6,621 nucleotides of DNA from Spirochaetia bacterium (GCA_026002265.1 BOBG01000111.1:1-6621); one strand, 5' to 3'. Numbered from the stretch's first letter, positions 1-5,762 are shown. Numbers and translations are program-made. The notes: a model not told the origin generated them from the sequence alone.

Positions 1-127
1 ATCCGCTATATTTCTGTTATTAAATCTCGAAAGAAATATCCTGAAGACTTCGTTTCAGTTCAACACTCGGCAAAAAAATCAGTTTTACGCCTTTTACGTT
101 ATGAGCTGAAAGTTCTTCCTGCGTTTC
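1..127. repeat. Left copy of an exact 127-bp inverted terminal repeat
   Basis: Bases 1-127 are the exact reverse complement of 6495-6621. Reading inward, the match ends at 127/6495: after GCGTTTC the left copy continues TGTACC and the right copy, reverse complemented, continues AGTGTC. The repeat contains the last 35 codons and stop of the HU-like gene plus 19 bp downstream of it. The copies lie exactly at the two edges of the window with no mismatch, and 127 is a usual maximum k-mer in short-read assemblers. I therefore read this as the shared k-mer node bounding an assembly-graph edge. The real repeat may continue outward, or the join may be chimeric. Confidence 0.97.
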
Positions 128-394
128 TGTACCATCACTCGTTACCGAAAGACGGAACGATCCAAATCCTTCCAGTTTGATAGTTTGTCCCAGTCTTAGG
201 AATAACGGCATTATTTCAACCAGATTACTCAAAACACTCTGAACATCGCCAAAAGAAAGTGATGAACGCCCGACAATTTCCCTTGAAATTTCATGGACTC
301 CTACAGTTCCTGTTTTTTCTTGGGTTAGGTACCACTTAGATTGAGTCAAGTTCTGTGGATTTTTTCTAGTAATTTTCTTTAGCTTTACAGCCAT
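20..394 (-). CDS. HU-like DNA-binding protein of the HU-related (Bacteroidota-type) family
   Basis: A 124-residue basic protein. Its opening MAVKLKKITRKNP, a central helical region around 30-66, and the motif GFGSFRLSV at 76-84 match the HU-related histone-like family (TIGR01201/HU-HIG type) that is abundant in Bacteroidota, where proteins begin MAVKY..V.RKNP and carry GD(L/F)G(S/T)FRVS. Family members are expected to bind and bend DNA as dimers; whether this one acts on the chromosome or in mobile-element regulation cannot be told. The start is supported by AAGGAG at 401-406, six bases before ATG, and by a near-consensus promoter behind it. Length is normal for the family and the frame is intact. 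The last 35 residues lie in the inverted terminal repeat and recur as a fragment at the right edge. The gene has no CCGG tetranucleotide, unlike the genes to the right, which fits a different origin. Family call is firm, role is not. Confidence 0.85.
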   Translation of the reverse strand: MAVKLKKITRKNPQNLTQSKWYLTQEKTGTVGVHEISREIVGRSSLSFGDVQSVLSNLVEIMPLFLRLGQTIKLEGFGSFRLSVTSDGTETQEELSAHNVKGVKLIFLPSVELKRSLQDISFEI

Positions 395-426
395 CTATGT
401 CTCCTTAATCAAGATAAGATACTACG

Positions 427-455
427 ATTATAGTAATGAACGCATTTTTAGTCAA
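427..455 (-). promoter_or_regulatory. Sigma-70-type promoter of the HU-like gene
   Basis: On the minus strand there is TTGACT (450-455), a 17-bp spacer, and a perfect TATAAT (427-432). That is 5/6 and 6/6 matches to consensus at ideal spacing. Transcription would start near 420, giving a leader of about 26 bases that includes the AAGGAG site. This predicts strong constitutive expression. Confidence 0.8.
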
Positions 456-540
456 TATCTTCTGTAAAGCAATACGTCTGATTTTATAAAATGATACGCA
501 CCATTTTTTAAAAAAATAGAGACAATTTTACAAGATGTAG

Positions 541-624
541 TATCCGGTAAAGATCATCAAGTACGGCAGCTTTCATGAAAAGAGAGCCATCGTACTTGAA
601 TGGACGCTGTATACCCCGGATTAA
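541..624 (+). pseudogene. Possible 3' remnant of an unidentified gene
   Basis: Between TAG (538-540) and TAA (622-624) lies an open 27-codon stretch reading YPVKIIKYGSFHEKRAIVLE followed by WTLYTPD. Amino-acid composition is protein-like (alternating hydrophobic strands, one Trp) and base use is richer in GC than the AT-rich surroundings. No ATG with a Shine-Dalgarno site fits a full gene; the only internal ATG (575, frame +2) gives 19 codons without a ribosome site. I do not recognise the protein. The stretch also contains a 9-bp inverted repeat, TCAAGTACG (557-565) with CGTACTTGA (591-599), so it may instead be a non-coding structured element. Treat as a weak call. Confidence 0.22.
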
Positions 625-652
625 AGTGTAATAACATTCTACACATATCCGG
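616..652. repeat. Compound hairpin downstream of the beta-barrel gene
   Basis: CCGGAT (616-621) pairs with ATCCGG (647-652), and inside it GTGTA (626-630) pairs with TACAC (640-644) around a 9-base loop. The two stems are separated by a small internal loop (TAAA opposite AT). It lies 20 bases past the stop of the minus-strand beta-barrel gene. No T-run follows on the minus strand, so it is not a classic intrinsic terminator. It could be a 3'-end stabiliser or a repeat remnant. Confidence 0.45.
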
Positions 653-672
653 ATCTTGTATTAATGATCTTA

Positions 673-1221
673 CTAAAAAGAATAACCAAGCCCTATTTTA
701 AGATAAGGGACAAAATCAATAAAAAGTGACTCTTTATTTGGAGAACCAATCGTAAAGTCTATTCCTAAATTAATAGGCAGTACAAAACCATTTGCTTTGC
801 CTATATCAATTTTCCAACCAAGAGCAGGACCAATAAGAAAGCCTCTTATTCGCATATCTGCATATTTATTAAGATTGACTTGCCCAAAACTAAGAAAAAA
901 GGTAACAAAACCTGCAGCGCTAGCCAAATAACCTAAAGTATTTCCATAGCCGAGTCCGAGTTCAAGAAAAAATGTTTTTCCCCATGGATACCATCTTCCT
1001 TTAACTGCGGCAGCCCATTCATCACCGATGAAGTAAAACGTATAAGAAGCTTCGGCTAACAAAGAAAAATAGTTATTTAACGCTCTTTCATAATTTACAG
1101 AGGACCCGAGAGAAAGAGCAATGGTATTTTTTGCTTTTTCAACCTCAACACTTTCTTGTGCAAAGAGCTCACCTGCAATAAATGTTAGGATAATGAATCC
1201 TAAATACAATTTTTTCTTCAT
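673..1221 (-). CDS. Small secreted outer-membrane beta-barrel protein
   Basis: The 182-residue protein starts with a signal peptide (MKKK, hydrophobic core 5-17, likely cleavage after ELFA at 21, before QE). The mature part is a run of amphipathic, Gly- and aromatic-rich strands, for example 34-42, 51-64, 83-95, 126-140, 146-158 and 168-182. It ends in GLGYSF, the C-terminal Phe being the usual recognition signal for the BAM machinery in diderm bacteria. This suits an eight-strand-sized barrel with no obvious extra domain. Substrate or partner is unknown; similar proteins are common in treponemes as unnamed surface antigens. The start has AAGGAG (1228-1233) six bases upstream, the same arrangement as the HU-like gene. 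The gene contains no CCGG and is AT-rich, so it shares composition with the HU-like gene rather than with the genes after 1420. Confidence 0.75.
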   Translation of the reverse strand: MKKKLYLGFIILTFIAGELFAQESVEVEKAKNTIALSLGSSVNYERALNNYFSLLAEASYTFYFIGDEWAAAVKGRWYPWGKTFFLELGLGYGNTLGYLASAAGFVTFFLSFGQVNLNKYADMRIRGFLIGPALGWKIDIGKANGFVLPINLGIDFTIGSPNKESLFIDFVPYLKIGLGYSF

Positions 1222-1242
1222 GATCTACTCCTTAAAAAATAA

Positions 1243-1267
1243 AAATTTTGAAGTTTAACCAAAATTT
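1243..1267. promoter_or_regulatory. Perfect 8-bp inverted repeat in the leader of the beta-barrel gene
   Basis: AAATTTTG (1243-1250) and CAAAATTT (1260-1267) form a perfect inverted repeat with a 9-bp spacer. It sits 22-46 bases upstream of the beta-barrel ATG, between the predicted promoter and the ribosome site. Position and spacing fit an operator for a dimeric repressor or a weak leader hairpin. Such AT-only repeats also arise by chance in AT-rich DNA, so function is inference. Confidence 0.35.
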
Positions 1268-1269
1268 AG

Positions 1270-1296
1270 TCTGTATCCATTTTCCGGTTCTGTCAA
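1270..1296 (-). promoter_or_regulatory. Possible promoter of the beta-barrel gene
   Basis: A perfect TTGACA -35 box occurs on the minus strand at 1291-1296, about 70 bases before the ATG. The -10 is poor: TACAGA (1270-1275) at a 15-bp spacing is the best I see, and 17-bp spacing gives CAGACT. An activator-dependent or weak promoter is possible. Confidence 0.35.
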
Positions 1297-1328
1297 TATA
1301 CAGCAATTTTCTATTTATTTAGGTAGGT

Positions 1329-1341
1329 AGAGGTCTGTCCC
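1329..1341 (+). repeat. AGAGGTCTGTCCC motif upstream of the RAYT
   Basis: This 13-mer recurs exactly at 3631-3643 in the repeat island, in both places after an AT-rich TATTTA/ATAAATA-like stretch. It lies about 80 bases before the transposase ATG. A related sequence, GGACAGTCC (1937-1945; reverse complement GGACTGTCC), sits at the 3' end of the transposase gene, so the two may mark the left and right sides of one mobile unit. A small hairpin CTGAA/TTCAG follows directly (1342-1355). Confidence 0.5.
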
Positions 1342-1422
1342 TGAAATTTTTCAGAGACTGAATCAAAAGTAGCACTTCACCCCGTACTAATAATACCTCG
1401 TTATTGAGGCGGAGGTAGTTTT

Positions 1423-1962
1423 ATGAGTCATATCCCTCGGGGCCCTACCAACTTTGGCTGGACCTACCATGTAACTTCGGAAGTCAACCGGAGAGCTTTT
1501 GAACTAGCGCCGGATGAAGATAAAGAATTGTTCCTTGCAGTCATCGCTGAGGCAAAGGAAAAATACACATTTGAACTGTGGAACTTTTGTATTATGGCCA
1601 ATCATTTCCACTTTTTAATTACACCTCATGAGGGACAAAGTCTTTCAGATATAATGAAATGGATAAAGTTTGTCTTCGCGATTCGGTGGAATAAGGCTCA
1701 TAATAAAACTGGTCATTTTTGGGGTGACCGGTTTTATTCGCGGGTGATTAGCAGTAAGAGGGATTTCCGGAATGTGTACAATTATATTGACCGGAATCCG
1801 GTTGCGGAGGGTTTGGTGGAAACACCGGAGGAGTGGAAGTACGGCGGAGCCTATCATCTAGCACATGGGATTACTGGAATCATTACACCGGTGAACGAGC
1901 AGATTCTGGAGGTGGTAGAGCGGGGTGGAGGGTATAGGACAGTCCTACCCTCCCGGTTCTAG
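1423..1962 (+). CDS. REP-associated tyrosine transposase (RAYT, IS200-like Y1 family)
   Basis: A 179-residue single-domain HUH endonuclease. The HUH metal-binding motif is H61-F62-H63 in MANHFHFLITP. The family segment HFWGDRFYSRVI is at 98-109. The nucleophile is most likely Y121 in YIDRNPVAEGLV, the position matching the conserved YIxxNP block; Y119 is the alternative. RAYTs cleave single-stranded REP palindromes and are thought to spread them, rather than moving as ordinary insertion sequences. All key residues are present and the frame is intact, so it may be active. GGAGG (1411-1415) stands seven bases before the ATG, and a short hairpin CCTC(1396-1399)/GAGG(1406-1409) just precedes it, which might affect translation. 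No TnpB partner is present. The gene is CCGG-rich like the resident genes to its right, and palindromes it may act on occur at 1927-1953 and 3410-3684. Confidence 0.9.
   Translation: MSHIPRGPTNFGWTYHVTSEVNRRAFELAPDEDKELFLAVIAEAKEKYTFELWNFCIMANHFHFLITPHEGQSLSDIMKWIKFVFAIRWNKAHNKTGHFWGDRFYSRVISSKRDFRNVYNYIDRNPVAEGLVETPEEWKYGGAYHLAHGITGIITPVNEQILEVVERGGGYRTVLPSRF
1927..1953 (+). repeat. Hairpin in the 3' end of the RAYT coding region
   Basis: GGAGGGTA (1927-1934) pairs with TACCCTCC (1946-1953) and GGAC (1937-1940) with GTCC (1942-1945). A two-base bulge (TA) lies on the left arm and a tight loop is centred on 1941. It is coding sequence for the last residues (GGGYRTVLP) and ends seven bases before the stop codon. 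It could be the 3' REP-like recognition hairpin of the element, overlapping the gene. No T-run follows, so a terminator is unlikely. Confidence 0.6.
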
Positions 1963-2088
1963 CAAGAATCCACTAGACAACCCTTTTTTCACGAGATTCA
2001 ATAAATCAATACCTCTATTTGAGTCGATTCAATGGCAGGGTACAGCCTCATCAATACGTTTTCCGGGAATATCTGGAAAAGAGAGGAA

Positions 2089-2469
2089 TCATTTTATCTT
2101 CAAAGCGGTTTTTGGAGGAATCTGTTTACGGATCCAGTAGTATAAAAAAGCGATTATAAAAAACCCACACACACCGGCAAGCACACACTTATTTTCCGGA
2201 ATTGCCAATAACCGCATAAAGGAAAAAATAGTTATAAAACCTATAATCGGCACAAAAATAGCAAAAAAAAATTCGTACACAAAAGTCTTTTTAGGTACTT
2301 CTGTTTCCACAATTTGTCCCACGCTAAAGTGCTGACCCGCCGGTTTTTTTATAATAATTAACCGTTGCGAGGTACATTCAGTGTTCATACACCCGAAACA
2401 AGTTCCGGAATCAACCGGACCAAGACTAATATTTGTGTCAGCGATATGTTGAATCCGGTACTGTGCCAT
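2089..2469 (-). CDS. RseC / SoxR-reducing-system family membrane protein
   Basis: A 126-residue protein with the family plan: a short cytosolic N-terminal domain with a cysteine cluster, C24-x2-C27-x4-C32, then a small beta part (to about 63, with GQ.VETEVPK typical of the family), then two membrane segments at roughly 64-87 and 94-112 and a basic tail. In E. coli the relative RseC modulates sigma-E and belongs to the system that reduces SoxR together with Rsx/Rnf. Many bacteria carry orphan members of unclear role, and no Rnf/Rsx gene is visible here. I chose ATG at 2469 because GGAGG (2475-2479) lies five bases before it. An in-frame ATG at 2523 would add 18 residues but has no ribosome site and would overlap the likely promoter. 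The gene is divergent from purU. Confidence 0.75.
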   Translation of the reverse strand: MAQYRIQHIADTNISLGPVDSGTCFGCMNTECTSQRLIIIKKPAGQHFSVGQIVETEVPKKTFVYEFFFAIFVPIIGFITIFSFMRLLAIPENKCVLAGVCGFFIIAFLYYWIRKQIPPKTALKIK

Positions 2470-2481
2470 ACATTCCTCCCC

Positions 2482-2510
2482 TTGTTTATAATAAACAATC
2501 ACATTACAAT
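2482..2510 (+). promoter_or_regulatory. Candidate purU promoter
   Basis: TTGTTT (2482-2487), a 17-bp spacer and TACAAT (2505-2510) lie upstream of purU, giving a leader of roughly 23 bases. A perfect TATAAT also occurs at 2487-2492 but lacks a good -35. This site overlaps the divergent promoter of the RseC-like gene, so the two probably compete or share a regulator. Confidence 0.5.
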
Positions 2511-2516
2511 ATTCAA
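2488..2516 (-). promoter_or_regulatory. Candidate promoter of the RseC-like gene
   Basis: On the minus strand TTGAAT (2511-2516) is followed after 17 bp by TATTAT (2488-2493), a 5/6 match to the -10 consensus. It places the transcription start just before the GGAGG site and supports the ATG at 2469 rather than 2523. Confidence 0.55.
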
Positions 2517-2539
2517 TTAACAATATTAAAAGGGATTTT

Positions 2540-3403
2540 ATGAAGCCACAAAATACAGCGGTTTTACTTATGTTATGTCAAGATAAAAATGGTATTATTG
2601 CCAACGTAACAGCTTTGCTCGCCAGGCTTGGGGCAAATATTGTGTACCTCGATCAGCACACCGACCATGAATTTGAAATGTTTTTCATGCGACTTGAATG
2701 GGATCTTGAGCATTTTTCGGTCAATCTCGAAGATTTCCGGACCATTTTTACTCACGAATCTGCCCGGCATTTTGATATGACATGGGAATTACACCAATCG
2801 GCTGAACGTCAATCTATGTGTATTTTTGTTTCAAAATATGCCCATTGTTTTTTGGATATTCTTTCCCGGTGGCGGACCGGATCATTGCACGTTGACATTC
2901 CGGTTATCATTAGTAACCATGAAGACTTACGCAGTGATGCAGAGCGGTTTAATATTCCATTTATTTACCTTCCGGTTAATGCGGAAAATCGCGAGGACCA
3001 AGCGCTGGAACAATTACGCATGTTACAAGAACACCGGATCGATTTCATTGTATTGGCACGATATATGCAAATTATTCCTCCGGCGCTTATTCAGGCTTAT
3101 TCGAGCCGGATCATCAATATTCATCATTCATTTTTACCCGGTTTTCCCGGCGCAAAACCCTACCATCAAGCCTATGCGCGTGGCGTAAAAATTATAGGGG
3201 CAACTGCACACTACGTCACGGAAGAACTCGATACCGGTCCGATAATTGAGCAAGATGTCGAGCGGATCAGCCATAAATTTTCTATTGATGATTTAATTTC
3301 CACCGGGCAGGACATTGAACGCCGCGTCCTTGCCCGTGCGGTACGCGCCCACGTCGAGCACCGGATTCTTACCTATAAAAACCGGACTGTCATTTTTTCC
3401 TAG
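2540..3403 (+). CDS. purU: Formyltetrahydrofolate deformylase (EC 3.5.1.10)
   Basis: PurU hydrolyses 10-formyltetrahydrofolate to formate and tetrahydrofolate in the cytosol. It balances one-carbon pools and can supply formate for purine synthesis. The 287 residues match the usual length of about 280. An N-terminal ACT domain (about 6-85, starting VLLMLCQDKNGIIANVTALL) normally carries the methionine/glycine control. The C-terminal formyltransferase-like domain follows (about 93-287). The catalytic block NIHHSFLPGFPGAKPYHQAY begins at N193 with H195, and D231 in LDTGPIIEQD completes the Asn-His-Asp set. The C-terminal NRTVIF matches the family. The start is supported by AAAGGGA a few bases upstream (about 2529-2535). 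A RseC-like gene diverges from it and a long palindrome follows its stop. No purine or folate gene neighbours it here. Confidence 0.95.
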   Translation: MKPQNTAVLLMLCQDKNGIIANVTALLARLGANIVYLDQHTDHEFEMFFMRLEWDLEHFSVNLEDFRTIFTHESARHFDMTWELHQSAERQSMCIFVSKYAHCFLDILSRWRTGSLHVDIPVIISNHEDLRSDAERFNIPFIYLPVNAENREDQALEQLRMLQEHRIDFIVLARYMQIIPPALIQAYSSRIINIHHSFLPGFPGAKPYHQAYARGVKIIGATAHYVTEELDTGPIIEQDVERISHKFSIDDLISTGQDIERRVLARAVRAHVEHRILTYKNRTVIFS

Positions 3404-3409
3404 AATTAT

Positions 3410-3491
3410 GAGGGGGTGTCTTCCCCCTGCCTCTATCTCGGCAGGCTCGATAACCGGTCATCGAGCCTGTCGAGATGCCGGCACCCCCCTC
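3410..3491. repeat. Long REP-like palindrome downstream of purU
   Basis: The core is a 17-bp stem, 3435-3451 with 3460-3476, one mismatch (G/A), around an 8-base loop AACCGGTC. An outer stem pairs GAGGGGGTG (3410-3418) with CACCCCCCTC (3482-3491), one base bulged. The right half carries the head GAGCCTGTCGA and can also fold alone (CCGG/CATC against GATG/CCGG, 3454-3481). It begins seven bases after the purU stop. No T-run follows, so I see it as a REP-type element that may secondarily protect or end the mRNA, not as an intrinsic terminator. Confidence 0.75.
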
Positions 3492-3501
3492 GTGGTTGAA
3501 A

Positions 3502-3553
3502 GCGTTCTCTGAATCAGTCGAAGGCGTTCCCTGAGCCTGTCGAAGGGAACACC
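3502..3553. repeat. Two tandem 22-bp repeats, the second inside a hairpin
   Basis: Bases 3502-3523 and 3524-3545 are tandem copies (GCGTTC.CTGA....GTCGAAG) with four differences. The second copy makes a hairpin: GTTCCCT (3526-3532) with AGGGAAC (3544-3550) around GAGCCTGTCGA, the same head as in the palindromes at 3410 and 3648. Two more pairs follow after a C/A mismatch (GG 3523-3524 with CC 3552-3553). The motif CCTGAGCCTGTCGAAGG is a familiar dispersed bacterial repeat. Confidence 0.65.
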
Positions 3554-3563
3554 GGAAAGTGTC

Positions 3564-3583
3564 CACGAATACACACGAATAAA
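3564..3583. repeat. Tandem CACGAATA repeat, period 10
   Basis: CACGAATACA (3564-3573) is followed at once by CACGAATAAA (3574-3583). Short CACGAAT repeats next to REP-like palindromes occur in many bacterial genomes and are probably part of the same repeat family. Bases 3584-3630 are plain AT-rich sequence in which I see nothing further. Confidence 0.45.
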
Positions 3584-3630
3584 TATTTTTCTTATTATTA
3601 GTTGTAATTCTTTTTATCGTAAATAAATAC

Positions 3631-3684
3631 AGAGGTCTGTCCCCAAAGTCGGTCATCGAGCCTGTCGAGATGCCGACACCCCCC
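3631..3684. repeat. RAYT-type motif plus second copy of the palindrome arm
   Basis: AGAGGTCTGTCCCC (3631-3644) shares its first 13 bases with 1329-1341 next to the RAYT. It is followed by 3650-3684, a direct repeat of 3455-3489 that is 35 bp long with a single difference (A at 3676 for G at 3481). This copy folds as GTCGG (3648-3652) with CCGAC (3673-3677) and CATC (3654-3657) with GATG (3669-3672), head GAGCCTGTCGA. The matching A at 3676 restores pairing to T at 3649, so the stem is a compensated pair compared with the first copy. It ends 12 bases from the stop of the NHL protein gene. Confidence 0.7.
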
Positions 3685-3695
3685 AAAATACTTGA

Positions 3696-5762
3696 TCACT
3701 CAAGCGGTGGGAAATAACCGGTGCTGTCTCGGCCGGAACGCTCCAACAGGTAGACTTCTACTTCGACCGGAAGATAGGCGCGGCCGAAATCAGTTTGTAA
3801 CTGGGACTGGTAACTAAACTGATATGAACCGCTTGCCCGGCGGGAAATGCTTTGCAATGCGGGACCAATACCTTCATTTTGATACAGTGAAAGAAATTGT
3901 CCACCAGTTTGTGTGCAGAGGTACTGAATTTCGTTTCCGGCTGGTCTGCCCCCGACAACTATTGTGTACAGCGCAATGTCATTGTTGAGAAGATAGGCTG
4001 TCAACTCAGAAAGATTGTACTGATCAAAGGACAGTTCACCGATTGCGCCGGAACTCACCAAAACCACTGCCCGTTTCCGGGAACCGGAGAGGAGTTCTGT
4101 TGCCGCAAGCCGGATTCCAAGATCGAGTCTCCACCGAGGGCTGAACACGGCCGGATTTCCCTGTGAGAGGGCCCGGATTCCGGGTTGAGAAAGTGTCCCG
4201 ACCATATCTCCGGAAGCGGCGCCGTCAATCCGTTCTTTTACCGGCTGAATCCCCGCGGAAATGACCGAAACGATTCTGCCATTATTGTTCGTGTCGATGT
4301 CCCGGAGCGCGGATGCCACTTCTTCAGCTAAAAGCGCCGTTTTTTCGGAACGTTCCAGAACAATAGCAATGTCAGATTCAGTGGACAGGGATCCGGAGCC
4401 AAGGAATTTTTGATCCGCGACAACGCCGCCTTTTTCTGTCAGGACAAAATTACTGTCATTGAGCCCGACAATGGGCCGGCGCAGCCGATCCTGTACCGAA
4501 ATATCCACAGTGATCGTGGGAAATGCGTCTGAAACAATCCTATCGATCTGGACGAAGAGTCCGCTTGCCATGTTATCGATTCCCGTCATGACAGAAACTT
4601 CGTTACCGGCAAAGTTTGCAGTGAGAATCGTGCCGTTTACGGCTGACGCTGCATTGGTGATCCGGACCCGGCTGCTACCGGTGAGTCCCAATTCTGTCAC
4701 TATCGCGGTATTTAGATCGACAGCGAGAAGCCGGTTGGAATCTGCAATGAGGAGCCGTTCATCGGGAAGAAACCGGAGGCTTTCCGGCCCGTTGAGTCCG
4801 GTTGATACTAAAATGCCGCGGTAGCTTCCATTCCGATCAAATATGACAATGCGTTTGGCAGCGCTGTCAGCAACATAAATCCGGCCGTTGCGCGCAGCGA
4901 TTCCAGTCGGGGATACAAAACCGGAAAAATCCGGATTCTTGGTACCAAAAGAAAGGATAAAGGTTCCGTCCGGATCGAATTTTGAGACGCGCCGGTTCCC
5001 ATAATCCACTACGTACACATAACCTTCTTCATCAACTGCAAGATTCTGGGGTCCGACAAACTGTCCCTCGCCGATTCCTTTACTTCCAATGTAAGATTGC
5101 CAATCGCCGGCACTTGTCAGAACGCTCACTCTGCCGCCCCGGTATTCTGAAAGGAAGAGCCGGCCGTCTATTCCCCGTACAATATCGTAGGGCCGGTCGA
5201 ATCCATTGATCGGTCCGCGTTTCCGGTCGAGAATTATGCCGTTCACATTAACCCGGACGATTTCGTTACTTCCGTACGCAACAATCCATGTGGAACCATC
5301 TTCGAGCGGGAGCAGTCCAGTCGGTTGTTTGAAATAGGAAATTTCTTCAAATGAACCCGGAAAATGCCCAACTTCGACATAACGCCCGACTTCGCCTATC
5401 AACGGAATGATGCCGCGCCGGTTTTGTACTGTTTCAATCCGGCTTCTTGTGAGAAGATATTCGAGCGACTGCGGATCGTAACCGGTACTTGCGGCTTGCC
5501 ACTGACTCAATGCCGTTCCTTCCAAACCGGATCGGTAGTAGGCACGTCCCAGCCAATCATGGTACAAAGCCTCGTTTGGTGCAAATGCCAGGGCACGTTC
5601 AAACGAAAGGATTGCTTCGTTGTAGGCAAACCGGTTGAATGCCTGTACTCCAATCCGGAATTCTTCACTCGCCAATAGATCGTCACGGTTCATGCCTTCC
5701 TGCGATTCAACTGGAAAAAGGATTCCGGCGATGAGTAGCGCGTATACAATGATTTTTTTCAT
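3696..5762 (-). CDS. Secreted TPR / NHL beta-propeller / VWA-like protein
   Basis: The 688 residues begin with a signal peptide (MKKI, core to about 17, likely cleavage after VES at 20). No Cys follows, so it is not a lipoprotein; it is probably periplasmic or surface-exposed. TPR helices span about 31-112 (FNRFAYNEAILSFERALAFAPNEA). An NHL propeller spans about 145-395; the clearest blades are 238-273 (GPQNLAVDEEGYVYVVDYGN) and 283-318. A short beta region, 416-445, resembles the start of VWFA-related domains, followed by a VWA-like fold at about 463-645. The MIDAS motif is degenerate: the DxSxS position reads LERSEKT (469-475) and the usual TDG reads SSG (570-572), so metal binding is doubtful. 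TPR plus propeller plus VWA suggests a scaffold for protein complexes in the envelope; similar architectures occur in treponemes. Its ATG overlaps the stop of the upstream TPR gene (ATGA), with GGGAG ten bases before. Domain calls are good; the role is unknown. Confidence 0.85.
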   Translation of the reverse strand: MKKIIVYALLIAGILFPVESQEGMNRDDLLASEEFRIGVQAFNRFAYNEAILSFERALAFAPNEALYHDWLGRAYYRSGLEGTALSQWQAASTGYDPQSLEYLLTRSRIETVQNRRGIIPLIGEVGRYVEVGHFPGSFEEISYFKQPTGLLPLEDGSTWIVAYGSNEIVRVNVNGIILDRKRGPINGFDRPYDIVRGIDGRLFLSEYRGGRVSVLTSAGDWQSYIGSKGIGEGQFVGPQNLAVDEEGYVYVVDYGNRRVSKFDPDGTFILSFGTKNPDFSGFVSPTGIAARNGRIYVADSAAKRIVIFDRNGSYRGILVSTGLNGPESLRFLPDERLLIADSNRLLAVDLNTAIVTELGLTGSSRVRITNAASAVNGTILTANFAGNEVSVMTGIDNMASGLFVQIDRIVSDAFPTITVDISVQDRLRRPIVGLNDSNFVLTEKGGVVADQKFLGSGSLSTESDIAIVLERSEKTALLAEEVASALRDIDTNNNGRIVSVISAGIQPVKERIDGAASGDMVGTLSQPGIRALSQGNPAVFSPRWRLDLGIRLAATELLSGSRKRAVVLVSSGAIGELSFDQYNLSELTAYLLNNDIALYTIVVGGRPAGNEIQYLCTQTGGQFLSLYQNEGIGPALQSISRRASGSYQFSYQSQLQTDFGRAYLPVEVEVYLLERSGRDSTGYFPPLE

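Noticed and set aside
1963..2088. Second gene or terminator between the RAYT and the RseC-like gene
   Set aside because: Only short GATTCAAT direct repeats (near 1993 and 2024) and no convincing frame or stem with a T-run; these could be chance.
1925..2140. 71-codon plus-strand reading frame after the RAYT
   Set aside because: It overlaps the RAYT end in another frame and runs into the RseC-like gene on the opposite strand; no family resemblance or ribosome site.
2470..2523. Longer start (ATG at 2523) for the RseC-like protein
   Set aside because: No ribosome site there. The 18 extra residues do not resemble the family, and they would overlap the predicted promoter; ATG at 2469 has GGAGG five bases upstream.
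3410..3491. Intrinsic terminator of purU
   Set aside because: The stem is strong but no T-run follows on the plus strand, and the same arm recurs elsewhere in the island, which suits a REP-type repeat better.
3390..3686. 98-codon minus-strand reading frame across the repeat island
   Set aside because: It consists of translated palindromes with repeated GISTGSMT segments, which come from the direct repeats and not from a gene.
3404..3695. CRISPR array
   Set aside because: The repeats are few, irregularly spaced and palindromic with a shared head; there are no uniform spacers and no cas genes.
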